From: Setaria digitata
Taxonomy: Eukaryota > Nematoda > Chromadorea > Rhabditida > Setariidae
NCBI GenBank assembly: GCA_003640385.1
Contig: RCAB01000210.1
Location: forward strand, 1-64,000
DNA: 64,000 nt
Direction of reading: 5' to 3'
The notes under the pieces are model-generated. The model did not search any database. It had not been told where the DNA came from and saw nothing but the letters and a program-made list of their open reading frames with translations. Each line of letters starts with the position of its first letter. Position 1 is the first letter of the stretch. The position numbers and the translations under genes were made by a program. Below, in pieces: positions 40,801 to 53,847 of the stretch.

Positions 40801-43800
40801 ATACAATAATTACTTTCCCATTTCTTTTTGCTGTTATGTTTGGTGATTGTGGCCATGGACTTGTTATGCTTTTATGCGCCCTTTTTTTCATATATCGAGA
40901 AAAACAGTTGGAAGCAGCTCGAATAAATGATGAGGTTCTTACATCTATTATTAATTAGATATTATCTTGGATCGGGAGGTAAATAATCAACCGTGACGTT
41001 AAGTAATCGCCTCTTATATTGTGAATTTCTGTAGAGCCTGATGTGAAATGGGTTTTATGCATAATTTAAATTTACTAAATTTCGACTTTATACAAGTTTC
41101 ATTATGTTCAATAGTATTTGTTTTTAAAAGACTTTCAGATTTTCCAAACATTTTTTAATGGTCGTTATGTTATATTCTTGATGGGTTGCTTCTCGGTGTA
41201 CACCGGAGTGATCTATAATGATGCTTATAGTAAATCGTTCAATTTATTTGGAAGTTCGTGGCGAAACATATATACAGATTTAAGCAAATATGACTCTGAG
41301 CAAGAACTCATGCTTACACCACAGTGGGCATATTACAATTTGGTTAGAGACTTTTATATTTCTCTTCACTCTTTTTTTAACTTTTCTTTCCATATATTAC
41401 ATTATCACTAATTTCCTCAGCTGTTCGTTCACTTTCCAGCACACTTTCTATTTCAGTCAATCGGACCTTATCCTCTAGGCGTTGATCCAGTTTGGAATCT
41501 TGCTGAAAGTAATAAATTAAGTTTTTTGAATTCGATGAAAATGAAAATGTCTGTTATAATTGGTATCGCACAAATGACATTTGGCGTCATGTTGAGTTAT
41601 GGGAATTACAAGTAAGCTGCAACTCAAAGCAACTTTTAATGCAAGTTCTAGTCTTAGAAAAAAGAAAACAGAATATTGGGAGGGTTTTCCGTTCCTTTTT
41701 TTTTTAATTCTAAGGATGGTTTAGTTCGCATTTTTGATTCTGCGATCCTCATTTTTGATTTTTTGAAAAGTCAACTTTGTAGTATGCATTCTAAATGTGT
41801 TGGCGTGAAATTTGGTCGAAGAGCTAATAGAAGCTAGTTTATTTCTGCGTACAAGATTTCTAAGTATGTCTTTTTTTTCAACTGTAGATATTTTGATTCA
41901 CGTCTGGATATCCTATATATGTTCATCCCACAAATGCTATTCCTTGGTTGTATTTTCATTTATCTTTGTCTAGAAATTATTTTCAAATGGTTACTCTTCT
42001 CTGCCAAGGTGAGCACTCAGGTTTTTCTAAGGAAATACATGAAGTTGTTGATGTATTTTATGCTTTATAATCTTGCTAATATTTATGGAGAAGTAATGAC
42101 GCAATTAAAAATGGGCTTTAATTAGTGGATCATAAGATTAAACAGCAAATGTTGGCTTTCTTAAAAGGTAAAGGTTGTTTGGAAGCAATGCTTATCAACC
42201 ATTAGACACTTTGATTGGGATAGTTGATAATTAACCGTTATTAGGTAAGTCATACATTTAATTAATGCACCCCTTGACCTAGTTAACTGGGAACTTATAA
42301 AATAAAATTATTAGATGATTGTTACGAAATATTCCAATTTCCTCATGAATTTATGATCTCTTCTAGATCTTCAAATTTTGTCTGGTTGCCATTATATTAG
42401 ACTTCTATTTTAATAACGTATACCGGCATATTTCAGAGCGGTTATGTTCTGGGTTATGAATATCCATCATCTAATTGCGCTCCATCTTTGCTTATCGGCC
42501 TTATTGATATGTTTATGATGAAGAACCGCCCATCTGGATTTATTGATCCTGAAGGAAATGTTTATCCCCAGTGTCATCTAAGTCTCTGGTATCCAGGTCA
42601 AGTGAGTTTTTTTTCCCATCGAATGATGACCTATTCTGTAGTTTCATTTGATATTTTTTAGTGTAAGGATTTCTGAAGTCAGATGGGGAGAAAAGATCTA
42701 CACTTAGATGCATACTGGGGTATTTGTTTCTGTGCTTTATATTACTGGGTTATTTCTTCACTTTATTTTACTGGATTTTCACTACTTTTCGGTTTGGAAA
42801 TTAATTAAATTGTGCCTCAACTGCAATTTGGGTATTTTAGTCGTTCTTTGAAACATTATTTGTGTTAATTGCGGCAACATGCATCCCGATTATGTTATTT
42901 GGTAAGCCATACATGCAGTGGAAAGAGCACAAACAACGAACTTCACTGGGAACATCGAACTTGGTTTGCAAATTTCAGTATTTAAATGTATTTAATACAA
43001 ATATTTCTCAGGCGCTGACTGAAAGTGTTGGAGTTTGAGTCCTTGGGTTTGAAACTGAAGTGAATTAGGTTCATTTTATCAGCTTCCTCTAAATTATTCC
43101 GGAACTTAGAAAATCTCCTTAAATTCAGAACTTTTATCATGTTGTTAAGTTTCGGTGGAACTTCTCTTCAATTAGTTTAAATTTATTTTTTTAGTGAGGT
43201 AGTGTACCTCTGCAGTCATCTCTTTTTAGGATTATCAAAATGACCTTAATGGTGGTAGCGTTAATTCAGGTACTACTCATTTTACTGCGGAAATATATGC
43301 AGTGTATTATGAGCACCGTAGTCGGTTAACAATCCCCTGCAAGATAAGCGGTCGGTCAGATCAGTTATTTTTTGAAAAAAAAAAAAAAAAAAAAGAATCA
43401 GTCACTCACTTTCTGCTTTGCTGATCCTTGACTCCTTAAAATTTCAAAATTCAAATGTCTTCAAAAGTTGACATATATATATGTCAACTTTGCAGTTGAA
43501 AAGTGTGAGAGTTGTTAACTGTTTCAGCTGCATATGAGTGTCTGCACTGTTTAAAATTTAATTCCATAATTTTATGAACAAAGAAATGAAAACGTGATTA
43601 AAGGCTCCAAGTTTATCCTAATGTATACATGTACTGTTTTTATGCTCCCATTATAGTTGTTCATGAATATGCTTTCGTACCGTTTCTGTTAGCAGTTTTT
43701 TTGCGTAATGTTGCCTTCTTTTATTTAAATATTTTCGAAGTGCACTTCAGTCTTTGTTTTTAGAGTGTCCGTGCTGAATCAAACGGTGACGATGCACATA

Positions 43801-44953
43801 TAATCCATAATGATTCTTCGAGGCCATCGGCCACTAATGTGGAAGAAAAAGTATTTTCCATCTTTAGTTTTTAATTGTAGGATTTGCATTGTTTTGAAAG
43901 AATTTGACAGTTTTTCTTACTTTTGAGAGATTTTATATGTTTTGTATTTATTACTTTTCAGAGTTCAATTTATTTTTTAGTTTGACTTTGCTGATATTAT
44001 GGTTTATCAAGCTATTCACACTATTGAATTTGCTCTGGGTTGTGTATCTCATACGGCTTCATATCTACGACTTTGGGCACTTTCGCTTGCTCATGCTCGT
44101 AAGTTTTAGCCCTATCTTTTCCATGTGTTAGCGTCACTTTGTATTTTGTTATAGACAGTTTGAAGCAAATAAACTGTTAAGGAATAACTTTTAAAAGTAG
44201 CCGAAAAAGGGAAGAAAAGTAAGGAGTGAAGATTCGAGTATAAAAAAAAAAGTGAAATTGTATAGCAGTGAATTTGCTGTTTCGATGATAGATATAAGGT
44301 TTGTTTGGTCCATAAAAACGGAAAAATTTCTACACAGATCATAGAGTAAAATTCTGTTGCGAATGTAAATTTTTGTTTCATGTCATGAACAAAAGATCAT
44401 GCTAATATGCCCTTTGTTACTTCGTATTTTACAGAGTTGTCCGATGTCTTATGGACGATGGTTTTCCGTCAAGCTTTTATGCTAAATGGTTACATGGGAG
44501 CTGTAGCGACATATGTTCTATTTTTTGTATTTGCTTCTCTTTCATTTTCAATTTTAGTTTTAATGGAAGGTCTCAGCGCTTTTCTACACGCCCTTCGTCT
44601 TCACTGGTGCGTGTTTTTTTTTTCGTTCATATTGCATTATCAAAAGTTTTAAGGCATATTTTTCAGTCTTATAATTCTTCCATCAGAAATTAGAGGTAAA
44701 CATTTTAATTTATGGCATTAATTAGTAACCTTCATAGTGACTGATTTTTTACATTTACGTTCATGTATTTATTTACTCGGCCCTTAAATTTTGCACTTAA
44801 AAAAAAAAATCGAATTCATACAAAAGCTAAAAGTTTTCGATCTTCAGGGTTGAATTTCAAAGCAAATTCTACAAAGGACTTGGTTATGCCTTTGTTCCTT
44901 TTTCATTCGATAAAATTCTGGATGAGGCCCGCTCCGCTGAAGAAAATATATAA
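34888..44953 (+). CDS. V-type H+-ATPase Vo subunit a (116 kDa)
   Basis: Twenty exons join in frame to 866 residues: 34888-35004, 35315-35393, 35615-35712, 35813-35941, 37428-37543, 39423-39549, 39727-39809, 39905-40037, 40177-40350, 40474-40627, 40795-40934, 41139-41342, 41457-41611, 41888-42008, 42437-42601, 42841-42963, 43764-43850, 43981-44098, 44435-44606 and 44848-44953. Subunit a anchors the stator and carries the proton half-channels. The N-terminal cytosolic half starts [20 protein letters not shown] and includes [20 protein letters not shown]. The membrane half includes [35 protein letters not shown] and the conserved channel-arginine helix [20 protein letters not shown]; the C terminus is [15 protein letters not shown]. 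Nematodes carry several paralogues (unc-32, vha-5, -6, -7); I cannot say which this is. A 140-base cassette exon at 38357-38496 gives a 907-residue isoform. Confidence 0.95.
35023..35281. repeat. 129-bp direct duplication around a single N
   Basis: Bases 35023-35151 and 35153-35281 are near-identical copies (a few single-base differences) on either side of an N at 35152, inside V-ATPase intron 1. An unmerged contig overlap is the simplest reading. The coding sequence is not affected. Confidence 0.9.
37164..37190. repeat. (TAA)n microsatellite
   Basis: About nine AAT/TAA trinucleotides in the large intron before V-ATPase exon 5. Confidence 0.9.
38357..38496 (+). CDS. V-ATPase a cassette exon
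   Basis: A 140-base segment between a TGTTAG acceptor and a GTAGGT donor, open in one frame and clearly coding-like ([20 protein letters not shown] ... [13 protein letters not shown]). It enters in phase 0 and leaves in phase 2. Exon 5 has two donors: after 37526 (GTAACT, phase 0) and after 37543 (GTAAGT, phase 2). The inner donor plus this cassette, or the outer donor straight to exon 39423, both reach FVAGVI in frame. Variation at this place resembles the alternative exons of C. elegans unc-32 (family knowledge). Confidence 0.7.
43464..43491. repeat. perfect 28-bp palindrome
   Basis: AAAGTTGACATATA followed at once by its exact reverse complement, with no loop, in the intron between V-ATPase exons 16 and 17 of the main isoform. 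Confidence 0.9.
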
Positions 44954-45832
44954 TATTTCTCCGTTCGGTGTCTATAAATCTCTCGTTCCAGATTTGAGAG
45001 TATTTGCATAATTTATTGGAGTCATTTTTGTTTCGATTATGTTCAGTATTTTCTAATTAGGGTAGTGGCCCACGTATAGTATCAATATTCTTGCTTATGA
45101 AACGATAGATCTGTAATTTATGGACAATTTTAGTTTTTATATATGGATCCTTCGTTGCGAAAAATTCTAATGTACAAAACTGCATTTAATTTGTCATAAA
45201 TTGTGCTTGTCTCCATCGACTTTTCATTTTTAGCTTGGTTCTTTGTTGCAGTCGTTTTCCTTCACAAATTCTTTTGAGATACGATGATATGGAGTTCCCA
45301 TTCCTCATATCTCTCTTTTGATTCGGCTGGTTTCTGTTGTCCAAGGTACATCGTCTCATTCTGTATTGTTGTGATGTATAAATATCTATACTGTCTTTAA
45401 ATTGTGCAATAATTTGTTGAAAAAAGAAACGATATGAAAAAGAGCAAAATATGAAAAATTAGGCTTCAGTTTGAATTTCAGTCTAATAATAGAATTTCTC
45501 TCTCGTAAATGAGCTCAAAGTGGCATTTAAAGAGTGTTGATGGGATTATGGGATTTTCGAGGAAAAGTAAGTCCGTCAGTGGTAATTTAATTTACCATTG
45601 AGAACAATTGTTTAAGGCGATCAAAATGAACTGGTATATATATATATATATAAAATATTTTAGCTCCAGTGATTATAGGGGTAAATACGTCAAGGATAAA
45701 ATTTTAATCAAGAGATAGCATATAAATCGATTATTGCTTCCTGGCAATTGTGGATAATGGGAACGAGTAATTCTGTTAGAGTTTATTCCACAAATTGATT
45801 GCAACAATTTTGCATCAAGCTTAAAAATGAGT
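44954..45832. other. convergent intergenic region
   Basis: The 3' flanks of the V-ATPase gene (+) and the kinase gene (-). Includes a short TA run near 45636-45651. No gene seen. Confidence 0.5.
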
Positions 45833-48626
45833 TTACGGCAAGTCTTCATTTGGAATATTGCTTTCTTCTTGTGGCACGCGTCGATCGCGGTCTTGTCGAC
45901 GGTGGCAAACGTGATAAGCTGTTTTCAAGATATCCGGCACGTCGTTTTCTCCTTCATCAAATGCGATTTCCTGCGCCAGTGGTATGTCTTCCGGAATGAC
46001 TACATTAGCAGCTGTAAAATGGAATTCCTTTCAAATGAATCTTAAATTTTCGTAGAATAATGTCATTTATCTATCCAGTATTTCGGAAAGGTAAAGAACT
46101 CGCTTTAGTTAAAGATGTAACTCATAACAGTGATCGCATACGGGGCTTTTTATCTCAATCAGTATATTATTATCAAATTGACTAGTTTGTCACAGTGGTC
46201 TGTTCATCTAATCTGAATCAATTTTTTCTATCCACATTTCATGCAATTTTCTTTTCGGCCTGAATTCGATCAGAAAGAAACTTGCGTTTTACATTAGTCG
46301 GACTAGCTGATTTTGAAGACGAAGTGTAAGATTTTTTCAATGACGATGATTCTTCTTGCGTTTCACTTTCTGATGCAACCTCCCAATCATATGGTTCGTT
46401 GAACTGATACTGTTTTCCTATCATTGGTGATACCATCTGAAGAGTGTTCATTAATGAGAAATTCTCAGAGAAATCTTCATGTAACTGAACAATCAGTTCA
46501 AGGAAGTTGAAGTTTTGGATGAAAATATGAGAAGAAATTGGTGTTAATTTAGAGTGATACAATTTTCTTCAATGTTGCTATTATCAAAAAATTTGGTAAG
46601 TACCAGTTTATACATGTGAAGGTAATCGGGCCTATCCGCGTAACGTAGTTTACGAAGGTGTTCTAAAATTTTTTCATAAAATTCCATATTTCCTTTTGAG
46701 AGAAGTTCCTTATCAGAAACAGATTCTTTAAGGTAAAGGATACGATCTTCTCGTGTTGCTTTACCCCATGGTAGATGGTTGCTTCTCAAATCAATCAACA
46801 TATACATTAGTGACCATAGGTCATCAACGCGACCCTGAAACTTTTCGTTCATTTACTCTGTTCTTCAGGTGCTAGATTAATCAAGCAAAATGCATGTCAT
46901 ATCATTTCATTTTCATCATTTTGAATTTGTTTATTTTCTGATAACGAAACATTTTAGTATTCATTCAATTAAATTATAGAAGCAGATATGTTTTAAAAGA
47001 CAGCCTTAAGGATATTAAGAGAAATCTAAAAGCCTATCAGTTCGTTTGTTCTTTAACCTGTTCATGACGTTTATGAGTATTTACTGAACAATATCGTAGT
47101 GTTCCACGAAGTAGGACCTGTAAAGTAGTTCAGTATCATCTCATCCTTTGTTCAAGATCTTTTGTGACAGAAATTATATTTTATATTAGGAGATCTAATA
47201 TAAAGATTTCCAACAATTCTGGATTCTTCAAATTGTTCGAAATTTTTGGAATTTAATGAACCCGCTTCCTCGGTTGTCTGATAAGCCAACGTTTGTTGCT
47301 ATAAATTGCGTATTTTCGAACCATCCCATAGTCTAGCAAATACATGATGTGACGATCAGCAGCAGATGGTGATATGGCTATATTACTTGGTTTTATATCT
47401 CGGTGTACAAAGCCAATTTCATGCAACTGTAATTCCGGATCATGAAAAAACAAAAAGGAAAAAAACTATTAGAACATGAAAAGATGTGTTGAAACCTTCA
47501 AAGATACAGAATACGTTTTGAAAAAAAAAAAAAAAAAAACCAATCGTAATTTTATGAATTGCGGAAAATTTCACTACAATTTGGGAGCAAATACCTGTAA
47601 TTTTATCATACCTGCTTAATAGCGTATAAACTTAGAATTGCAATACGAAGTGTTGTACTTTCGCTGAATGTTGTCAAATTTTTCATGTGTTTCAGTGTGA
47701 TTAAATCCGGACCACATAATGTCATCACCATGTAACTTTGAAATTATTTCAGTTGAAAATTTCAATTTCACAATCTATTTATGACTCATTAAGTAACAAG
47801 AAAGAACTGCTAAATCTTGCATGGAATTGAACACAAAATATATCTCTTGTCTTTTATTCTTTCGTGAATTTTTATATTTCAGATTTCATTCTTTTCATCG
47901 TTAAAAAGTCACTGAATATTGGTTGCACCTCGAAGAACAGAGAGAAGGATCAATTCGCTGACCTGTACGTTTCTCTTTTACCAGAATACAACAAGCGTAC
48001 GGTGTATTTACGATGCTGTAGCTGTTTTAATACTTCAACTTCTAATTTCAAAATACTGTCTGCTGCAGAATTTGATTCAGCCTGTAATTAACTGTTATTC
48101 AGTCATTCTGTAGCGAGAATGTTGTATTGTTGGCATACTGTTATCTGATTTTGGAAATTTATTTCCTAACATACCTGAATTCAACTTTCAACAATTTCGA
48201 ACATACTTTAAGAGCTCCACTGATCAGTGGATCTTTTATGCTTTGCACCTCGTAAACTGCTCCGTATGCACCGGTTCCTAAAATTCTTCTTACCATCCAA
48301 CGTGCTCCAACTACCTAAACTCTGGGATTTTGTTCCTTTTACAAACTTTCAACAGTGTAGTTTATAACTATGAAGATGATAAAAGAACATGTAGTATTTC
48401 ATATTATCTCGATTTGAACTAATAATACCTGTAATATTTAAAGAGTGACGCTCTATGATTGTGAAAAATCGAGATTCATGATGGAAAACTAAAGCAAAAT
48501 AAGATAGTTTTGATGAAATGCTTTTTTGTATTTTGGACATTTTCACGAACAAAAGTAATTTTTCTCTACCTTGCCATTAGGAAACTGTACAAGTTTTGAT
48601 TCACTTCTTCCATCAAAAGAGTTCAT
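45833..48626 (-). CDS. TTBK/CK1-like protein kinase, two alternative ends
   Basis: Main model, 380 residues: 48626-48570, 48314-48207, 48081-47963, 47735-47612, 47426-47262, 47117-47058, 46834-46561 and 46474-46239. The catalytic domain shows a P-loop (ILGTGAYGAVYEV), the lysine in SGALK, a C-helix glutamate (LKLEVEVLKQL), the catalytic loop FVHRDIKPSNIAI, a metal-binding LLDYGMVRKY (DYG in place of DFG), the activation segment VLLRGTLRYCSVNTHKRHEQ and DDLWSLMYMLIDL. This pattern, plus YQFNEPYDWEVASE near the C terminus, points to the tau-tubulin-kinase branch of the CK1 group, much expanded in nematodes. A further exon, 46011-45833, also joins in frame to the exon ending at 46561 and gives a different, acidic C terminus (ANVVIPEDIPLAQEIAFDEG ... 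SNIPNEDLP). Substrates are unknown. Confidence 0.88.
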
Positions 48627-49232
48627 TTTACCGCCCAACTTGACAGATATTACTTTCTCAAGCTAACAAAAATAATAAATTGACTGCTCTTTCTTATTTT
48701 GCACCTCTTAAATAGCAACAACCTTATAGAGCATGCAAATTTTGCTAGAAACAGGAAAACGACATAACAGGTTAGGCCATGGGAAAATCATTAGATTTCA
48801 TTAACATAAGGAGGAATTTATTGTCGATGAAAAAGGCGGTTCTGTATTTTGGAAGTTTCGAATAGAAGCTAATACTAACTAATGCAGACAATTTTATTTC
48901 ACTGATGGATTTTTATGAAATTTTGAAATCTGAGAAGTAAATTAACATAATTTTGTATACATTAAACGGCCATCAATGACGAGAATTCAAATTAAACCCG
49001 TATTCTTTTAACTAAAAAACAAAAACCTTGGGAGTGAAAGACCGGAATTCCATGACGGTTCCACTTTACGTTTGTTATATTTTAAGTGTACTAAGTTTCG
49101 TTAATTCATGCCTTCTATTCTCTTCTGATTCCTTCTTTTCTTATACTTTTTTCTTTCTCATAATTTCTCATATTATCAGCAATTTTTACTGCAATGCGAT
49201 TAAATTACATAATTTGAAGCACAAAGATTTAT
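48627..49232. other. intergenic between BTB and kinase genes
   Basis: About 600 bases separate two minus-strand genes. The upstream BTB gene ends at 49233; the kinase start is at 48626. An acceptor-like TTGTTAG lies about 35 bases upstream of the kinase ATG on the minus strand, compatible with trans-splicing. Co-transcription is possible but not shown. Confidence 0.45.
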
Positions 49233-52200
49233 TTAAAGCAAATAAGGCATTTTTTTGACCGAAGTAATGAAACGCTTCAATTTCAGTGCACTTCTCATAA
49301 AATGACCAATCTGATATCGACCGTATTTTGATTGTTCGTGATATTTGTCCATCAGAGTTTCGTTGCTTCTCATTATCTGCAACAAATGATCATTTCTGAT
49401 GTAAGATAAATATATGAGAAAGAATAAGGTAAAAGAGGACCTGATCAGCGAGCAAAGAAATTGCCACTCTTTTAGCGTGAGGTAACGCTCCATATGGTGC
49501 ACTGAACACTGATATCAATGCCTTGAAACTCTCTTCAACAATAACATTCTCATCCTTACTCTGAAGGAAAAAAGTGAAATGATTTTTTGACGTGTAGAAA
49601 GTTTTGAAACGGCTTACAAAGGTGAATGATGAGAATGCTTTGATTTTGGTAACTTATACCGTTCCACTCACTGCAATGACTTTACAAGGCATATAATAAT
49701 ATTCAGGTATATATTTATGAAGAATTTAAAAGAAAATTCCAGGACTGTTATGAAGAGTAATAGAAATATGTTGCATTTCGCATTTTAAGCCTTGAAATTT
49801 TATAAAATTAAAAAGGCAGCAAAATGAGAAGAAAAATTTGAACCTTTTCGAATTGGAGAAGATTTTTGACAATTAATTTCTGCCATTCCATAAAAATTCT
49901 AACTAACTGCTCACGATCGATCAACAGCGAAAGAACACGACCCACTCGTGCAAAGCCATTATAATTTGGTAGTATTATTTCACCCGTATACAAATAAGTG
50001 AGCAACTGAAATATTGAAAGAAAAGTTAACAAAATTTCAGTATTTCAAAATCGAAATAATAAAAGCCTGGGAACTTACAAACTTCATGTCATCATCTGTT
50101 AAGTAAGGAAAAATGATGCGATCCTCGTTGTCTATAACAAGAAGCTGATCAGTTGGAAGGGAACATTTCTCTCTTAGGATACCATCCAGGACGAATGATC
50201 GCTGTTTAAGGATTCTTTTATGGACATGATAAGATGTTGCATCGTTACTTGCACCACTTCCTGAAATTCTGTAATTAATTGAATCCATTTCACTCATGTC
50301 ACCTGTTTGCTACCGTTCTTCACATACACCACCTCTTAATTCACCAGCCATCTTGCATCTTTCACTGCCAAAACTTTTTCTTCGAGTTACGATAAGTGTC
50401 ATTCCGCATTTCGCATAATAGTGCTTGCTTACCACGCGTGAAAACGAAATCTGAATCCAAACTTTGCCCATTTGCCAGCACTAGTTCTAGCAATTCGTTG
50501 TTTCCAGGCTCTCTCATTAGTCTAAAACAGAAACAAGAAACAACTTGGTAAATCAAGGTTTTAATTTCCTGACAGACACATTTTTACTTGTCTTTCATCT
50601 TTCTCACTTCATAGTTCCTCAATTTATGAGTTTTCCTCGCTGCAATTTAAGTTTAAGCAAGGAATGACAGATTTTGGGTGCAGTTTTTCTGTCTACAAAG
50701 ATTCCAAAAAAAAAAAAAACCAAAAAAAAAAAAAATAGTGAAACAGGTTTTAGTGACAAAAGAAGCACTCTATCGATGGTGTTTCCGATATAAGCTCTTC
50801 GATATTGAAATAATTTTTGTTAATATTCATTGAAATACGTAGAATGATAAATTCGTTGTTCACAGCGAGTTCTTGCAGTGCTGACTGATTTATAAGATTG
50901 CTACAGATATAACCAATGCCAAGAGGACTTTTGAGAAGTTCTTCTGAAACCGAGTTTTTAGCACCTTTGAACTTCTTTCCTCGACATCCTTTCCATAACG
51001 ATGCTTACTTCTAGTAATTGCTTTTAAGATTCCATTTCTTTTCACGCTAAGAGTCACGTGAACATTGGATGCAGGCGGTGGCTTCTGATTCCGTGGAGAA
51101 TTGTTGCCAATTGCTCCTCGTGGTATTTCTTTTTCTGGATGCGCTGTAGGTCCGAGGTTCCTCAGCAATAACGACAAGCATTCATCTATGTGGAAATTAG
51201 AAACTGTCATCCAGAAATCTTATTTCCAGCCAAAAACACTTGGACAAGACTAGTTCTTCTTTAAGTTTCTGAAGCTTTCTCTTTAAATAAAGGCACTTGA
51301 TCAGATGCTGGTTTGGAACCTTGACTGATGCGTAGATTGTTCAAGAGGAATGAGACTGTGTTTTGCCAGAATAACAATTTTTTGGAGCAAATGAAAATTA
51401 AATGACAAAATAAATAAATTAAATAAATTAAACAACAAACAAGTACAACAATTAACACATACAAGCTGTAATGCGTGATATTTCTTTCCAATGAGAAATT
51501 TGGAAAATGGAACTTAAGCATTAAATAGCCGTTTGAAATATTCTTATGAAATGTTCCGTCACAGTTTATACATTTTCAAGATTTGAAAAACTTAAGTAAT
51601 TTTTCTATTTCGTCGATAATAAGCACATTTCATTCGCATTATTAATTGAATAATTTATCTATGCAGTTTTACTAAAAATTCTTCCTACTTTTAGCAAACC
51701 GATTAATAATGAGCAATCAATTATACCTTTTTCAAGCGTTAATCTGTAACCATAATTCCACCAGACATGACGATGATAGGTAATCATTGGTAAAAAAGAC
51801 TGTAACGCACTGCCTACTTCACTTAAAGCCTGAAAAATTAAATTAAAAAAGATAAGAACCTTTCAATTCATATTAACAATTAAAAAATTGCCCGCCGTAC
51901 CTGTATACTTTCCCGATGGAGTCGGAAATCATACTGAAATTGAATATCATCAAATTCCACATCGTCAAATTCATCTAGACTGCGCCCCTTATCGAAATAA
52001 TTTGGAAGAATATCTAAAAATACCAAAAGAGAAAGCCAAATATTCCGAATACTTTTCTAGGATTTTTCTGCGTTTTTCAAAAGATTAAGCGTGAATTCTT
52101 TCTGCGAGTACTGGGATGAGAGAAGCGTGGAATGACTGACACAGATCAATTCAGCATCAAATTTACCTTCGTCATGATGAATATGAAGCCACGACTTCTC

Positions 52201-53776
52201 TTCACCGCAATGTGCAGCAACAGATTTATCAACCTGAGTTTATCAGAGAATAAAAATCCGAAGAAGTGCTACTAAAAAGAGAAGCTTCTTAGGAATTCAT
52301 AATGTAATAATGTCTGTCTAATAACATGACAAGTGTACTAGTAAAAAAGTTTTGTATGTTTTTAACAAACTAAAAAAAAAAAAGAAAAAAAAAAAGAAAA
52401 AAAACCATTCCTTAATTACTTTAGAAAGCGCAAGTTTGTGGTAAAATGTATAGAAAGGTGATGAATATTACCTTTTCAAAAATAATAATTTTGAGACAAA
52501 ATCACTACTTCTTATTAAAATATTGTTCCAAAATTACTACTTCTCCAAAATATTCAATCTAAGAAAAGATCAACACTCTCAACAATTTGGAATTAACCTA
52601 GATAATATGAAATTTCTGGAGAAAATACCTTTCCATGTAATGAATTAATTTTTGGCACAGTTGCATTTGACATCACAGCTGTTTCAAGGCTCACCAGACA
52701 GTACGATAAAAACCATTCGTCTGAAGTTAAAATAAAAATTTTATTTATTTACATAAACTTGAATTTCCAAAAATCCGTGTAAATTAATCATATATACGAA
52801 ATAAACAATCACAGAGCTTCAGAAGTTCCATAAATAAATTTCATACCTATGCAAATTTTCAGTCCATGCAAAATTGGCTCGTTTTTGAAACACTGTTTCT
52901 TTTGATAGTGAGAAAAGAAAGAGAGAGAGAGAGAGAGCTGGTTGATCTTCATTTGTTCAAGATCTATAATCAAATGTCAGTGATTTGCATTTCTTCGGAT
53001 TTTTATTTTCTAATAAAAGATTTCAGATATAAAAAGTTTACTTCCTCGATGAAAGAATAAATTTGGGTTACCTTTTGAGAAATAGAGGAAACTGAAATAC
53101 AAACGTTCCTTGATGAACATCCAAATTTGTAGAATTTCAAGTTACATCTCGTTTTCTGAGCAATTTAATAAATAGTTCACTGATGTATTTCATGTAGAAA
53201 AGTTGATACTGTTATATGGTCAGAAATGCACTCTTGTTTATAAAAGGACAGTATTATCATGTAAAAGGAATCATTTATATTAGAAATTATACTAAAGAAA
53301 ATTGAAATTGTTCTACGGAATCAAATCATTGAGGGAAACATGGCAAAATCACTTTGACACTTAGAATGAATGCTTCTAAATCATTACATTTTCTAATTAT
53401 GACTAAATGACTTTAAATAGTTTGAAACTATTTTCAACAATTATCTTTTATCTTAATCCCTGTTAAAAAAAAAAAAAAAAAAAATGTCACATATCATATC
53501 TCTGTTAATATGTTATTTGAAATGGAAATACCAAAATTATGCAAAAATAATTGAACTTGTAAAAACTGTGATGTAGTAAATAAAGTTTTATTGTAAGTTT
53601 TCACTACGTACTTCAGGCGGCTGGAAAATTTAAACTTTGTTTCTCCTGTTTTGAGGGAAATCCCTGGTTACTAACCAAATTTAAGCGATTATTCAATCAA
53701 CAGATTTGTACCATTGAGGTGCCTTTGCTTCTTCTCTAAGGTTTACAGCAAACTTCAGTTCCTGAACTCGACACAT
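49233..53776 (-). CDS. BTB/POZ-domain protein, family not resolved
   Basis: Thirteen exons join in frame to 473 residues: 53776-53702, 52892-52847, 52720-52629, 52233-52167, 52013-51901, 51829-51727, 51185-51009, 50639-50588, 50521-50433, 50260-50079, 50005-49844, 49560-49441 and 49376-49233. A BTB-like fold is suggested at about residues 245-350: NNELLELVLANGQSLDSDFV, YHVHKRILKQRSFVLDGILR and FLLTYLYTGEIILPNYNGFA. The N-terminal half holds conserved-looking segments (DEWFLSYCLVSLETAVMSNA; ITYHRHVWWNYGYRLTLEK), then a basic linker. The C-terminal part is helical and basic. No kelch or MATH repeats are visible. BTB proteins often act as cullin-3 adaptors or chromatin factors; which applies is unknown. 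The start is weak: the frame could extend to an ATG at 53979 (MMSEKKGKLFLG) through another intron, which would be antisense to the next gene. Confidence 0.75.
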
Positions 53777-53847
53777 CACTGACAACACAAACTTTGCTAT
53801 AGGCAATTTCTATAAAGAAATAGAAAAACATATAACGACATCGGAAT

